Under the pieces are notes generated by a model. That model did no database searches. It saw only the letters and a list, made by a program, of their open reading frames with translations, and had not been told where the DNA came from. From an uncultured Clostridia bacterium (GTDB lineage: Bacteria; Bacillota; Clostridia; Lachnospirales; Lachnospiraceae), in assembly GCA_946629525.1 (NCBI GenBank), contig CAMOXU010000027.1, forward strand, positions 1 through 32,376: 32,376 bases of DNA, given 5' to 3'. Of the stretch, positions 1 to 7,629 are shown in pieces; within the stretch, counting starts at the first letter, position 1, and every line of letters begins with the position of its first letter. The translations under genes and the position numbers were made by a program.

Positions 1-28
1 TCACGTGGCATCTTCCGTATTCGAAGGA

Positions 29-34
29 TATAAT
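29..34 (+). promoter_or_regulatory. Possible -10 box upstream of larB
   Basis: A perfect TATAAT lies 174 bases before the larB start. No convincing -35 box sits at the right distance, since the best match keeps only two of six bases. I see no supported gene in 1-207; a short minus-strand reading frame there has no ribosome binding site or recognisable features. Confidence 0.25.
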
Positions 35-207
35 GAGGCCATAAGGATCTGATCATGAAAATAAAAAACACTGCATAAACTCCTTAAGGGAACTTGAACA
101 GGTGATTGCGACACTTTGTACGGAACGGAATTGCGGGAACGATGAACATGCATCGCAGCGTTCTGCAGTCGTCTGAGAGAACTTAAGAGGTGAAAGGATT
201 TTGAAAG

Positions 208-957
208 ATGGAACAAAAAGAATTATATGATCTTCTTCAGAACGTGAAGTCCGGTGAGCTCTCCGTTGAGGACGCCGTCCATAAGATCCGGCTCATGCCT
301 TTCGAGGATATCGGCTACGCCAAGATCGATCACCACCGGGCAGTCCGGCAGGGCGTCGGCGAAGTGATCTACGGGGCGGGAAAGACCCCGGAGCAGATAG
401 AGGGCATCGCGCGCGCCATGCAGGAGCGCGGGCAGAAGACGATCCTGATCACCCGCCTTGACGAGGAGAAAGCTGCCCGGCTCGACCTCCCGGGCCTCCG
501 GTACGAAGCCCTGCCGAAGCTCGGGCTGCTCGGCCCGCTCCCGGAGCCGGACGGGATCGGAACGATCGTCGTCGCGACCGGCGGCACCAGCGATATCGCC
601 GTCGCGGAGGAGGCCGCACTGACCGCGGAAGTTCTCGGAAATAAGGTGAAGCGTCTCTACGATGTCGGCGTCGCAGGCATTCACCGCCTCTTCGCCTGCA
701 GAGAAGATATCATAGGCGCGGAAGTGATCATCGCCATCGCAGGGATGGAGGGTGCTCTCGCATCCGTCATCGGAGGTCTTGCGGACTGCCCGGTGATCGC
801 CGTGCCGACCAGTGTGGGCTACGGCGCTTCCTTCGGAGGACTCTCAGCCCTTCTGTCCATGCTGAATTCCTGCGCAAGCGGAGTCAGCGTCGTCAATATC
901 GATAACGGCTTCGGCGCCGGATACCTGGCAGGCATGATCAACCACAGGCGTATCTGA
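208..957 (+). CDS. larB: Nickel-pincer cofactor biosynthesis protein LarB
   Basis: LarB carboxylates the pyridinium ring of nicotinic acid adenine dinucleotide and releases AMP, giving the first intermediate of the nickel-pincer nucleotide used by lactate racemase and related LarA enzymes. The 249-residue protein has a LarB-type N-terminal segment (about 1-115) and a PurE-like C-terminal domain with ATGGTSDIAVAEEA at 123-136 and GYGASFGG at 204-211. Cys222 in NSCASG and Glu181 in GMEGAL match, from memory, the catalytic Cys and Glu reported for Lactobacillus plantarum LarB. An AAAGGA-type ribosome binding site precedes the ATG. The next gene is convergent and unrelated, so larC, larE and larA are not downstream; they could lie left of the window or elsewhere. 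Confidence 0.93.
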   Translation: MEQKELYDLLQNVKSGELSVEDAVHKIRLMPFEDIGYAKIDHHRAVRQGVGEVIYGAGKTPEQIEGIARAMQERGQKTILITRLDEEKAARLDLPGLRYEALPKLGLLGPLPEPDGIGTIVVATGGTSDIAVAEEAALTAEVLGNKVKRLYDVGVAGIHRLFACREDIIGAEVIIAIAGMEGALASVIGGLADCPVIAVPTSVGYGASFGGLSALLSMLNSCASGVSVVNIDNGFGAGYLAGMINHRRI

Positions 958-991
958 CGCTTCTGTGTCTCCACGCAAAAAACTTTAATCG

Positions 992-1042
992 GACCCCCGC
1001 TGAGACGAGTCGGTCATGACCCGCCGCCAAAAAAGCGGGGTC
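992..1042. terminator. Inverted repeat between larB and the convergent SGNH gene
   Basis: Arms GACCCCCGCT and AGCGGGGTC pair with one bulged C around a 32-base interior holding the palindrome GGTCATGACC. It lies between two convergent genes and probably ends transcription in both directions. The T-tracts are short. Confidence 0.5.
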
Positions 1043-1111
1043 TTCTCACACTGAGATAAAACCGTATGAACATGCAGCACACATTTTCGCAAGAGCCTGA
1101 TTTATAGAGTT

Positions 1112-2086
1112 CTAATACGTAAACTTCTCCGCCAGGATCAGCGAGAACCTCTCCGCCGTCTCCTCGTACATGTGCCCGTCCCAGTCGGCAAAGAGATCGG
1201 GATCCGTCAGATCTTCATTTTCCGAAAGAAGCTCTCCCGACGTGAAGTCCAGATATTCAAAGCCGTATGTCTCCGCAAGAGACCGCATCTCCTCCGATGC
1301 AGCGGCATAGCTGTCGGCACACGCACGAAGCGTCTCATCCGGGACCGGCGTCGTCACGACGACGAACTCGATCTTCATCCTCCTGCAGTATTCCGCCATC
1401 ATCACAAAATATCTGCGCGCGTCCTTCTGCAGCATCGCCTCCGACCATTCGCGGGGCACGATCGAATCGTTCCATTTTCCGGGGTGGATCGCCATAAAGC
1501 CGTCATACTCGACCGTCTGTGTATCCGTATTGAAATTCTCGACGCCATAGTCCCTGTACACTTCGCTTCTCTTCACATCGAGATTTTCGGGGATCAGGCT
1601 CCACTGCTCCCGGTAAAAGTACCAGGGCGCGCAGAACGTTCTGAAATCCACCTTCCACATCTTCGCGAAGAAGTACTGGACCTTTGTCCACGACATGCGC
1701 ATCTCGCCGAAGAGGCCCGAGAACGTGCTGTCCACTTCCTGCGCGGTGATCCAGTAATTCGGGTCGAACTCATAGATCACCCTGGTCGGAGCATGGCCCG
1801 CAGTCACGGCATCCTTCAGAAAGAAGTAGCTGTCGACCGGGAATTCCTCCCCCTGCGCGGCGTTGAACGCGCTCCTGCCCGTCACGTAAGCAACATAGGC
1901 AGGGTCGATATTGGTCGCCCCGTGGGAGGAGCCGAGGATCAGATCGTCAAAGGTCTCATTTTCGATCTTGTGAAGCTTATACCTCGTAAACGTGTAGGGG
2001 ATCAGCAGATAGTTGAAGAGCGCGTTCGTTCCCATAAGAATCGCCAGAAAGAGAATGGGGACCGCGGCCCGTTTAAAAATTCGCAT
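1112..2086 (-). CDS. SGNH/AlgJ-DltD-like membrane-anchored protein, MBOAT partner
   Basis: The 324-residue protein begins with a single hydrophobic segment (about 7-29) that should anchor it to the membrane with the rest outside. An SGNH-hydrolase block I motif, LILGSSHG, lies at 49-56 (Ser54 as likely nucleophile), and DWDGH at 301-305 near the C terminus supplies a candidate Asp/His pair. It starts 14 bases inside the end of the MBOAT gene, after a GGGAGG site. MBOAT acyltransferases such as DltB and AlgI commonly pair with such proteins (DltD, AlgJ, AlgX), which act in outer-face acyl transfer. It is shorter than the roughly 420 residues of DltD, so it is a functional analogue rather than clear DltD. 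The acceptor polymer is unknown. Confidence 0.72.
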   Translation of the reverse strand: MRIFKRAAVPILFLAILMGTNALFNYLLIPYTFTRYKLHKIENETFDDLILGSSHGATNIDPAYVAYVTGRSAFNAAQGEEFPVDSYFFLKDAVTAGHAPTRVIYEFDPNYWITAQEVDSTFSGLFGEMRMSWTKVQYFFAKMWKVDFRTFCAPWYFYREQWSLIPENLDVKRSEVYRDYGVENFNTDTQTVEYDGFMAIHPGKWNDSIVPREWSEAMLQKDARRYFVMMAEYCRRMKIEFVVVTTPVPDETLRACADSYAAASEEMRSLAETYGFEYLDFTSGELLSENEDLTDPDLFADWDGHMYEETAERFSLILAEKFTY

Positions 2087-3560
2087 AGATGAAACCTCCC
2101 TGCGAAAGCGGTTCGCTGCCGATCAGTACAAGTGAGAGAACGAGAAGAAGAAGGACGGCGAACCGTACCGGAAGAGGCTTTTGGCGAAGCACCTCCCCCA
2201 CGTCCGTGCCCCTCTCCTCCATGATACTGTGAAGGAAGAGGACCGCGCATCCGAAGATGATCGCTGCGAACGTGACTGCGGGAGATCCGGACCAGCACGC
2301 GCCCGCATCGACCACGTTGATGCTGAACGAAAAGCGCAGAATGCTGTCCCGCATCATCATAAGGGCCTGTCCCACACTGCCTGCCCGGTCGAAATACCAG
2401 CTGATATTCACGAGCGCGAACGTGCGCAGGATCTGGAAAATGAAGAACCATCTGCTGTCCTTCCCGATCCCGAGCCGCTTCCTTATGTCGCGGTAGTTCT
2501 TTGCAAGAAGTCCCGAAACGCCGATGATGACACCATTGTAGAGTCCGTACGCGATATTGTGCCAGGCGGGTCCGTGCCAGACACCGACGACCAGGAACAC
2601 GATCACGTTGGCAGCGCAGATCGGCATCGTACGGCCGACGCTTTTGCCCATGTGCTTTTTGCACCATTTTCCGAACCGCCCCATCCATCCGGAGAGCGAG
2701 ATCGGGTAAAAAAGGTAGTCCTTCATCCAGGTCCCGAGCGTGATGTGCCAGCGGTGCCAGAAATCCGTGATGGAGACTGCGAAGAAGGGCTGCCTGAAAT
2801 TTTCGTCCAGCGTGATCCCGAGCATTTCCGCGATGCCGCAGACGACATCGATCCCGCCGGAGAAATCCCCGTAAAGCTGTGCGCTGTACATGAGGACTCC
2901 CAGGAGCCCGTAGCCCCGGAGGGTCGCGTACTGATCAAAGATCGTATTGACATAGAGCGCCGCGTTGTCGGCGATCACGATCTTCTTGAAAAAGCCCCAG
3001 ACGATCCTGTACATTCCGCGCAGGATCCGGTCCATGTCAAACTCCCGTTCCGCGTAAAGCGAGTCGGCGAGCCTGCTGTAACGTCCGATCGGTCCCTGCA
3101 GAATCTGGGGAAAGAAAGAAAGAAAAAGTGCGAACCGGAAGGGGTTCCGCTCAGCCCGTATCCTCTTCCAGTGAACGTCCAGAAGATATCCTGTCGCCTG
3201 AAAGGTATAGAAGGAGATACCCAGGGGGAGCAGGAGCTTCATTTCCCGGATCTCAGTGCCGAAGAGCCCGTTCAGGTTGCCGATCATAAAGTTCGTATAC
3301 TTGACCGCCGCGAGCATGCCGAAATCGAGAAGAAGGGTGACAGGCACGGCAGCCTTCGATCCGTTCTCCGCCCAGAGGCCGCCGAGATAAGTAACGACTG
3401 TCGCGAAAAGAATAAAGAAAATGTACTGCGGTCCCTGAGCAAGATAATATATGTATGAAAAAATCAGCAGCCAGACCCACTGACACCTTTTGGGAATCAG
3501 ATAGTATCCGGCTGTACAGATCGCAGTGAACGCTAAAAATTCTACTGATACAAATGACAT
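2073..3560 (-). CDS. MBOAT family O-acyltransferase (DltB/AlgI-like)
   Basis: This is a 495-residue multi-pass membrane protein. MBOAT hallmarks are FWHRWHITLGTWMKDYLFYP at about 267-286 and GVWHGPAWHN at 326-335, whose His329 is the expected catalytic histidine. LPLGISFYTFQ at 111-121 and FFPQILQGPIGRY at 149-161 are also typical of the AlgI/DltB branch. Family members pass an acyl group from a cytosolic thioester donor to a polymer on the outer face. The donor here is probably the carrier protein encoded just upstream (3608-3832), and the downstream SGNH gene overlaps by 14 bases. The start follows an AGAGG site. DltB proper is usually around 400 residues, so the closest relatives may be AlgI-type proteins of exopolysaccharide loci. 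Confidence 0.9.
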   Translation of the reverse strand: MSFVSVEFLAFTAICTAGYYLIPKRCQWVWLLIFSYIYYLAQGPQYIFFILFATVVTYLGGLWAENGSKAAVPVTLLLDFGMLAAVKYTNFMIGNLNGLFGTEIREMKLLLPLGISFYTFQATGYLLDVHWKRIRAERNPFRFALFLSFFPQILQGPIGRYSRLADSLYAEREFDMDRILRGMYRIVWGFFKKIVIADNAALYVNTIFDQYATLRGYGLLGVLMYSAQLYGDFSGGIDVVCGIAEMLGITLDENFRQPFFAVSITDFWHRWHITLGTWMKDYLFYPISLSGWMGRFGKWCKKHMGKSVGRTMPICAANVIVFLVVGVWHGPAWHNIAYGLYNGVIIGVSGLLAKNYRDIRKRLGIGKDSRWFFIFQILRTFALVNISWYFDRAGSVGQALMMMRDSILRFSFSINVVDAGACWSGSPAVTFAAIIFGCAVLFLHSIMEERGTDVGEVLRQKPLPVRFAVLLLLVLSLVLIGSEPLSQGGFIYANF

Positions 3561-3607
3561 AAGAACCTCTATGCGGCGCCTTTACGCGCGCTGCATATCA
3601 CGAAATC

Positions 3608-3832
3608 TCATCCCTGAAGGCGCTGCACCATCTCATAAAGTGCCTTCGCGGAATTAAAGTTCTCCGGAATGATCTCCGCCGGTGTGATGCGGATATCGTA
3701 TGCGTCCTCGAGCTCGCTCACGATGGAGAGAATCGCGAAGGAATCCAGAATTCCGTCGTCGATCAGTGTCGTACAGGTCTCATAATCAGCGTCCGGCTGA
3801 ATATCCTCAAGGATCTCGATCAATTCATCCAT
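3608..3832 (-). CDS. Acyl carrier protein / DltC-like aminoacyl carrier
   Basis: A 74-residue acidic four-helix carrier protein. The phosphopantetheine attachment site is Ser31 in GILDSFAIL (27-35), close to the DSF/DSL motif of DltC and other carriers. The ATG overlaps the last 8 bases of the decarboxylase gene and has GGAGG nine bases upstream, which indicates translational coupling. By position it should carry the group activated by the adenylating enzyme at 5115-6611 and hand it to the MBOAT. The tight link with the decarboxylase suggests that enzyme may act on the carrier-bound amino acid, as BtrK does on BtrI in butirosin synthesis. That last step is inference. Confidence 0.9.
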   Translation of the reverse strand: MDELIEILEDIQPDADYETCTTLIDDGILDSFAILSIVSELEDAYDIRITPAEIIPENFNSAKALYEMVQRLQG

Positions 3833-5051
3833 AGTTAAAGTCCTCCGTAAAAATCTGTTTTCTTGCTTCTTTTATATCCCCGCCGCAGCGAAGATATACG
3901 CGGGGCAGATCCCGGCTCAGGAAGAGACTGATTCCCTCCGTGACCGAATATGCTCCGGTGCAGTCAAACACAAGTATATCACCCGGCTCCGGGTTATGCA
4001 ACGGAACCTCTTTGACAATTACGTCGCTGACCGTGCAGAGGGATCCGCAGACAGAATACTTCTCGTCCGTCTCCGACGGAAGGGGCACGTCCCCGTCCTT
4101 CGACCGCATAAAGGGCAGCTTCATGGCCATCATCTGACCATAGTAATTCACCTGGTGGATCCCGCCGTCGCAGATCAGATAATTAACGCCCCGGTTGGTC
4201 TTCCGGTCCATGATCCGGGTAACGTAGGATCCGCAGCAGGCCGCGAAAAAGCGTCCCATCTCAAGGGAGATCCTCCCTTTGAAGTTCATTCCGTCGAGAA
4301 GATCGTTGAGCGAACGAAGGAGCTCATCCTCTTCCACGGGCTTTTCCTTCCGGAAATAATTGACGGGCAGCCCGGGACCGTACTCGAGCTCCTCCGCCCG
4401 GAATCCGCATTCTTCATCGAGCCTGGAAAGAAGTGCATCCAGATATGCGATCTCCTTCTCAATATTGCGCAGCTTTTTCTGCGTTCCCGAGTAAAGCTGG
4501 ATCCCGATAAAATGAAGGCACGGATACTTTTCCCGCTCCTTAAGGACCCGTACGATCTCCTCCTCGTCCATCCCGAACTGATTGCCGGAGGTCACGCGGA
4601 GAAGGACGTCGACAGGGGCATTTTCACCCAGGACCGCCCCGGCCGCCCTACCCAGGATCTCAATATGGTGCATGGACTCCGCCGTATAGACCGGGCGGGC
4701 TCCCGTATCTCCCGCGCCTGCATATTCCATGATCCGGCGGAAATCCGCCTCCTCCTTGTTGACGCCGGAGAGGACCATCTGCCGGGCGGGGATCCCCGCC
4801 TTCTCGCAGATCCGCTCCTCTCCCGGAGAGCAGATCTCGAACGCATCGACAAGACCCGAGACAGCCCCGACGATGAACGGGTTGGCCTTCATCGCATAGA
4901 CGATGCGCTTTCCCGGAAGGTGCTTTCGAAGGTACTCTGTGCGCGCCTTCAGAATATCAATATCAAAAATGTAGGACGGAGTCTTAAGCTCCGCGTTCCC
5001 GTTGTCGTTCCCGTACAGGGACAGGAATTCTTCTATCTTCATCATCCGCAT
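3825..5051 (-). CDS. PLP-dependent decarboxylase, BtrK/LysA-like (fold type III)
   Basis: The 408-residue protein has the alanine-racemase-fold N domain with PLP lysine Lys55 in VYAMKANP, and the group IV decarboxylase C domain. Motifs include HFIGIQLYSGTQ (180-191), EMGR (264-267), ICDGGIHQ (293-300), CGSLCTVSD (335-343, candidate catalytic Cys339) and GAY (366-368). The pattern is nearer to BtrK-type, carrier-associated decarboxylases and the decarboxylase of exosortase-A loci than to housekeeping LysA. Oddities: the glycine-rich phosphate loop reads GPGLP (225-229) where LysA has GGGxG, and the usual first His of HxHxGSQ is Gln185. Start choice is uncertain; ATGs at 5045 and 5042 are alternatives. 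Substrate and product are not known. Neighbours argue for a cell-surface modification, not lysine synthesis. Confidence 0.85.
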   Translation of the reverse strand: MRMMKIEEFLSLYGNDNGNAELKTPSYIFDIDILKARTEYLRKHLPGKRIVYAMKANPFIVGAVSGLVDAFEICSPGEERICEKAGIPARQMVLSGVNKEEADFRRIMEYAGAGDTGARPVYTAESMHHIEILGRAAGAVLGENAPVDVLLRVTSGNQFGMDEEEIVRVLKEREKYPCLHFIGIQLYSGTQKKLRNIEKEIAYLDALLSRLDEECGFRAEELEYGPGLPVNYFRKEKPVEEDELLRSLNDLLDGMNFKGRISLEMGRFFAACCGSYVTRIMDRKTNRGVNYLICDGGIHQVNYYGQMMAMKLPFMRSKDGDVPLPSETDEKYSVCGSLCTVSDVIVKEVPLHNPEPGDILVFDCTGAYSVTEGISLFLSRDLPRVYLRCGGDIKEARKQIFTEDFNYG

Positions 5052-5114
5052 TCTCAGACACAGCCCGGCCGCCTCTGCCGGCGGGCGGGCCGAAGTGCTC
5101 CTTTCTGCACTGTA

Positions 5115-6611
5115 TCATTTTCTTCCCGCAAGCGCCTTCCTGTCGATCTTCCCGTTCTTTGTGAGCGGCATCTCGTCCACCTGCACAAAACGGTTCGGGA
5201 TCATATATTTCGGAATGCGCAGAGCGAGCTTCGCCGCGAGCTCCTTCTTATCGATCCCGCCGACATAGAATGCCATGATCTTGTTCTTCTCAAAGATACA
5301 GCATGCCCGTTCGACCTCTTCGACCGCGTCGAGCGCCCGGTCGATCTCTCCGAGCTCGATCCGGTGTCCCATATGCTTGATCTGGAAATCCTTCCTCGAC
5401 GCAAAGCACAGGAGCCCGTTCTCATCATAGTGGGCAAGGTCTCCCGTCCTGTAGATCGTCTCAAGGTACTTTTTATTCAGCGGGTTCTGCACGAAGGCTT
5501 TTGCGGTCTGCCCGGGATTATTATAATATCCGAGCGCCAGCGCTGTTCCCGACACACAGATCTCTCCGTCCACCCCCGGCTCCGTGACGAGACGGTCCTC
5601 CTCGTCGAGGAGAAAGACCTTCTCATTGGGGAAGGGCACGCCGCTCGGGATCGACTCCCCGCGCTCGTACATCCGGTCGATCACATAGTACGTGCAGTTG
5701 CAGGTGATCTCCGTCGGCCCGTAGAGGTTCACGAATTTCACGTCCGGCAGTGCCTTCTGCCACTCGGTCAGGTGACGGATCGGCATGACCTCGCCCGAGA
5801 AGAGTACCTTTTTGACTTCGGACGGAACTTTATAGTCAAATCCGTGCAGCTGTGAGATGACGCACATGGCCGAGACCGCCCAGATGAGCGTCGTCACGTG
5901 CCGCTCCACAAGAAAATCGAGAAGCGTCGTCGGGATCGAGAAATATTTCGTCGGAATGATCTGCATCGTAGCGCCGACAGCGATCGTCGAGTAGATGTCC
6001 TTGACGGACACGTCAAAATCGAACGGGGCCTGGTTGCCGATCACGTCGTCCTCCGTGATGTCGAAGAGCTCTGTGAAGCAGTCAATAAAGTCGATGACAG
6101 AGCGGTGTCCTACGAGGACTCCCTTCGGGACGCCGGTAGAGCCCGACGTAAAATTGCAGTAGAGCGGGTCAATATCGAGGCTCTGCCTGCGGATCCTGTC
6201 GAGAAGGACCGGATCCTCCTCCGTTTTCCCGAGATCCTCCAGATAATAAATTGTTCCCTCGAAGCCGAAAGCGGCAAGGTCCTCGTCGTACGCGTGGCTC
6301 GTGATGACGAAATCCCGCTCCAGGGTCCCGAGGATGTCGAGCAGTCTCATTTTCGGCTGTTTCGTGTCGAGCAGCGTATAGAAGCAGCCTGCACAGACCG
6401 TGCCGAAAAACACCTCGATCGTATCCACGCCCTTCCCCATGAACACGGGGACAGGGCTTCCCGGCTCCGCGAAGGATGCGATCGCCGTCCCGATCCGCCG
6501 TGCGCGGGCAAGAAGGCCTGCGTACGTGACCTCGGATTCCGGGTCGGCAAAACTAATCCTGTCCGGAAATCTCCGGGCAGATCTTTCAAGATATTCCAGT
6601 ATATTTTTCAT
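5115..6611 (-). CDS. Amino-acid adenylating enzyme, DltA-like
   Basis: A 498-residue ANL-superfamily enzyme that should adenylate an amino or other carboxylic acid and load it on the nearby carrier. Core motifs are clear: TSGSTGVPK (155-163, ATP loop), FDFDVSVKD (197-205), NLYGPTE (295-301), YRTGDL (387-392), the hinge around KDFQIKHMGHRIELGE (407-422) and the C-terminal catalytic Lys488 in NGKIDR. It is a stand-alone A domain of DltA length. In DltA the segment equivalent to LFSGE (270-274) is, as I recall, LFCGE, whose Cys helps select D-alanine; here it is Ser272, so the substrate may not be D-Ala. The start has GGAGG four bases upstream. Only 38 bases separate it from rex, with no clear terminator. 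Confidence 0.9.
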   Translation of the reverse strand: MKNILEYLERSARRFPDRISFADPESEVTYAGLLARARRIGTAIASFAEPGSPVPVFMGKGVDTIEVFFGTVCAGCFYTLLDTKQPKMRLLDILGTLERDFVITSHAYDEDLAAFGFEGTIYYLEDLGKTEEDPVLLDRIRRQSLDIDPLYCNFTSGSTGVPKGVLVGHRSVIDFIDCFTELFDITEDDVIGNQAPFDFDVSVKDIYSTIAVGATMQIIPTKYFSIPTTLLDFLVERHVTTLIWAVSAMCVISQLHGFDYKVPSEVKKVLFSGEVMPIRHLTEWQKALPDVKFVNLYGPTEITCNCTYYVIDRMYERGESIPSGVPFPNEKVFLLDEEDRLVTEPGVDGEICVSGTALALGYYNNPGQTAKAFVQNPLNKKYLETIYRTGDLAHYDENGLLCFASRKDFQIKHMGHRIELGEIDRALDAVEEVERACCIFEKNKIMAFYVGGIDKKELAAKLALRIPKYMIPNRFVQVDEMPLTKNGKIDRKALAGRK

Positions 6612-6649
6612 TGGACCTCCTATGCCCCGGTAAGCCTCCGCAGGCCGCC

Positions 6650-7291
6650 TTATCGGTTGATATGATGAGACAGCATGGCCAGCGAAGAGGCAAGATTTTC
6701 ATTTTGCACGAGAACGCCTTCCGGCACGTCAAGCCGGAGAAGCGCAAAGTTCCAGATCGCACGGACCCCTGCGTCCACCAGCACATCTGCGACCCTCTGG
6801 GCTGCTTCCATCGGCGTTGTGATAATACCGATCAGGATCCCGTTATCCCTGCAGTAGCTTCCGAGGTCTTCAAAGGACAGGACCCGAATGCCGCTGATCG
6901 ACGTTCCGATCAGTTCTTCCCTGGTGTCAAAGGCAGCCGAGATACTGAGACCGTACTGTTCAAATTCGCTGTTGCCGAGAAGCGCACGTCCGAGTGAACC
7001 GGCCCCGACGATGACAGCGTCCTTCCGATCGTTATAACCCATATACTCCTTGATATCGCGGATCAGCCCCCCGACCTGAAAGCCCGACTTCGGCTTTCCC
7101 TGTGTGGAGGAGACCGCAGCTATGTCCTTTCGCACAAGCACATCATTCAACTTGAGTTCATTGGCGATGGATGTGGCGGAAATCGTCTGTATTCCTTCCT
7201 CCTCGGCTTTTTCCAGACAGTGCAGGTAATACGGCATCCGCTGGAGTGCCTGAATAGTCAGAAGAACCTCTTTCTCACTTGTTTTTTTCAT
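6650..7291 (-). CDS. rex: Redox-sensing transcriptional repressor Rex
   Basis: Rex senses the NADH/NAD+ ratio and represses fermentative and respiratory genes when NADH is low. The 214-residue protein has an N-terminal winged helix (about 1-80, with VLVRKDIAAV and the family motif GKPKSGFQVGGL) and a Rossmann domain with VIVGAGSLGRAL (93-104) that binds the dinucleotide; the C terminus is the domain-swapped helix. I chose ATG 7291 because it is preceded by AGGAAA and matches the family N terminus; upstream extension to 7354 is not supported. It is transcribed towards the adenylation gene with a short gap, so it probably heads that operon. Confidence 0.93.
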   Translation of the reverse strand: MKKTSEKEVLLTIQALQRMPYYLHCLEKAEEEGIQTISATSIANELKLNDVLVRKDIAAVSSTQGKPKSGFQVGGLIRDIKEYMGYNDRKDAVIVGAGSLGRALLGNSEFEQYGLSISAAFDTREELIGTSISGIRVLSFEDLGSYCRDNGILIGIITTPMEAAQRVADVLVDAGVRAIWNFALLRLDVPEGVLVQNENLASSLAMLSHHINR

Positions 7292-7382
7292 CTTGTTTTC
7301 CTGCCTTATGTTTCTGTCAGGAACGCTCCGGCGCTCCCGACGCGATGTGCGCATCTGAATCAGACGTTAAAAAACATAGTTT

Positions 7383-7411
7383 AGTATACCATAGAAGACC
7401 GCTCTTATGAA
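7383..7411 (-). promoter_or_regulatory. Predicted sigma-A promoter for rex operon
   Basis: Read on the minus strand, TTCATA (7411-7406) and TATACT (7388-7383) are separated by 17 bases. It sits about 90 bases before the rex start, in the 338-base divergent region shared with the deacetylase gene. No clear Rex box overlaps it. Confidence 0.5.
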
Positions 7412-7466
7412 CAAAAAACTTCGACCGCCCTCCCCGGAGTCTCCGCCCGTAAATACATCCCTCCTC

Positions 7467-7496
7467 TGGACATACCGCCTCCGACTTTGTTATGAT
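7467..7496 (+). promoter_or_regulatory. Predicted sigma-A promoter for the deacetylase gene
   Basis: TGGACA (7467-7472) and TATGAT (7491-7496) are 18 bases apart and each matches the consensus in five of six positions. The leader to the ATG at 7630 would be about 125 bases. Confidence 0.55.
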
Positions 7497-7629
7497 ATGA
7501 AGATGGACAGACGCGGGGACAGGGAAACCGCAGGCAGCAGCTCTTCCGCCCGTTTTCCCGCAGGATGGACCCGCTCCCAAAAGAAGGCATACCGGGAAGA
7601 CGATTTCACGGAAGAAGAGGTATTAATAT

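Noticed and set aside
1-216. Minus-strand 71-codon open frame
   Set aside because: It overlaps the larB start, has no ribosome binding site and no recognisable features.
3825-5051. Housekeeping diaminopimelate decarboxylase (lysA) or alanine racemase
   Set aside because: Motif differences and the setting with a carrier, A domain and MBOAT argue against lysine synthesis; the C-terminal decarboxylase motifs argue against alanine racemase.
3996-5855. Long plus-strand open frame of about 619 codons
   Set aside because: It is antisense to the decarboxylase and adenylation genes, has no family features and arises from codon bias in GC-rich DNA. The same applies to long antisense frames at 22729-24591, 15626-17023 and 2181-3458.
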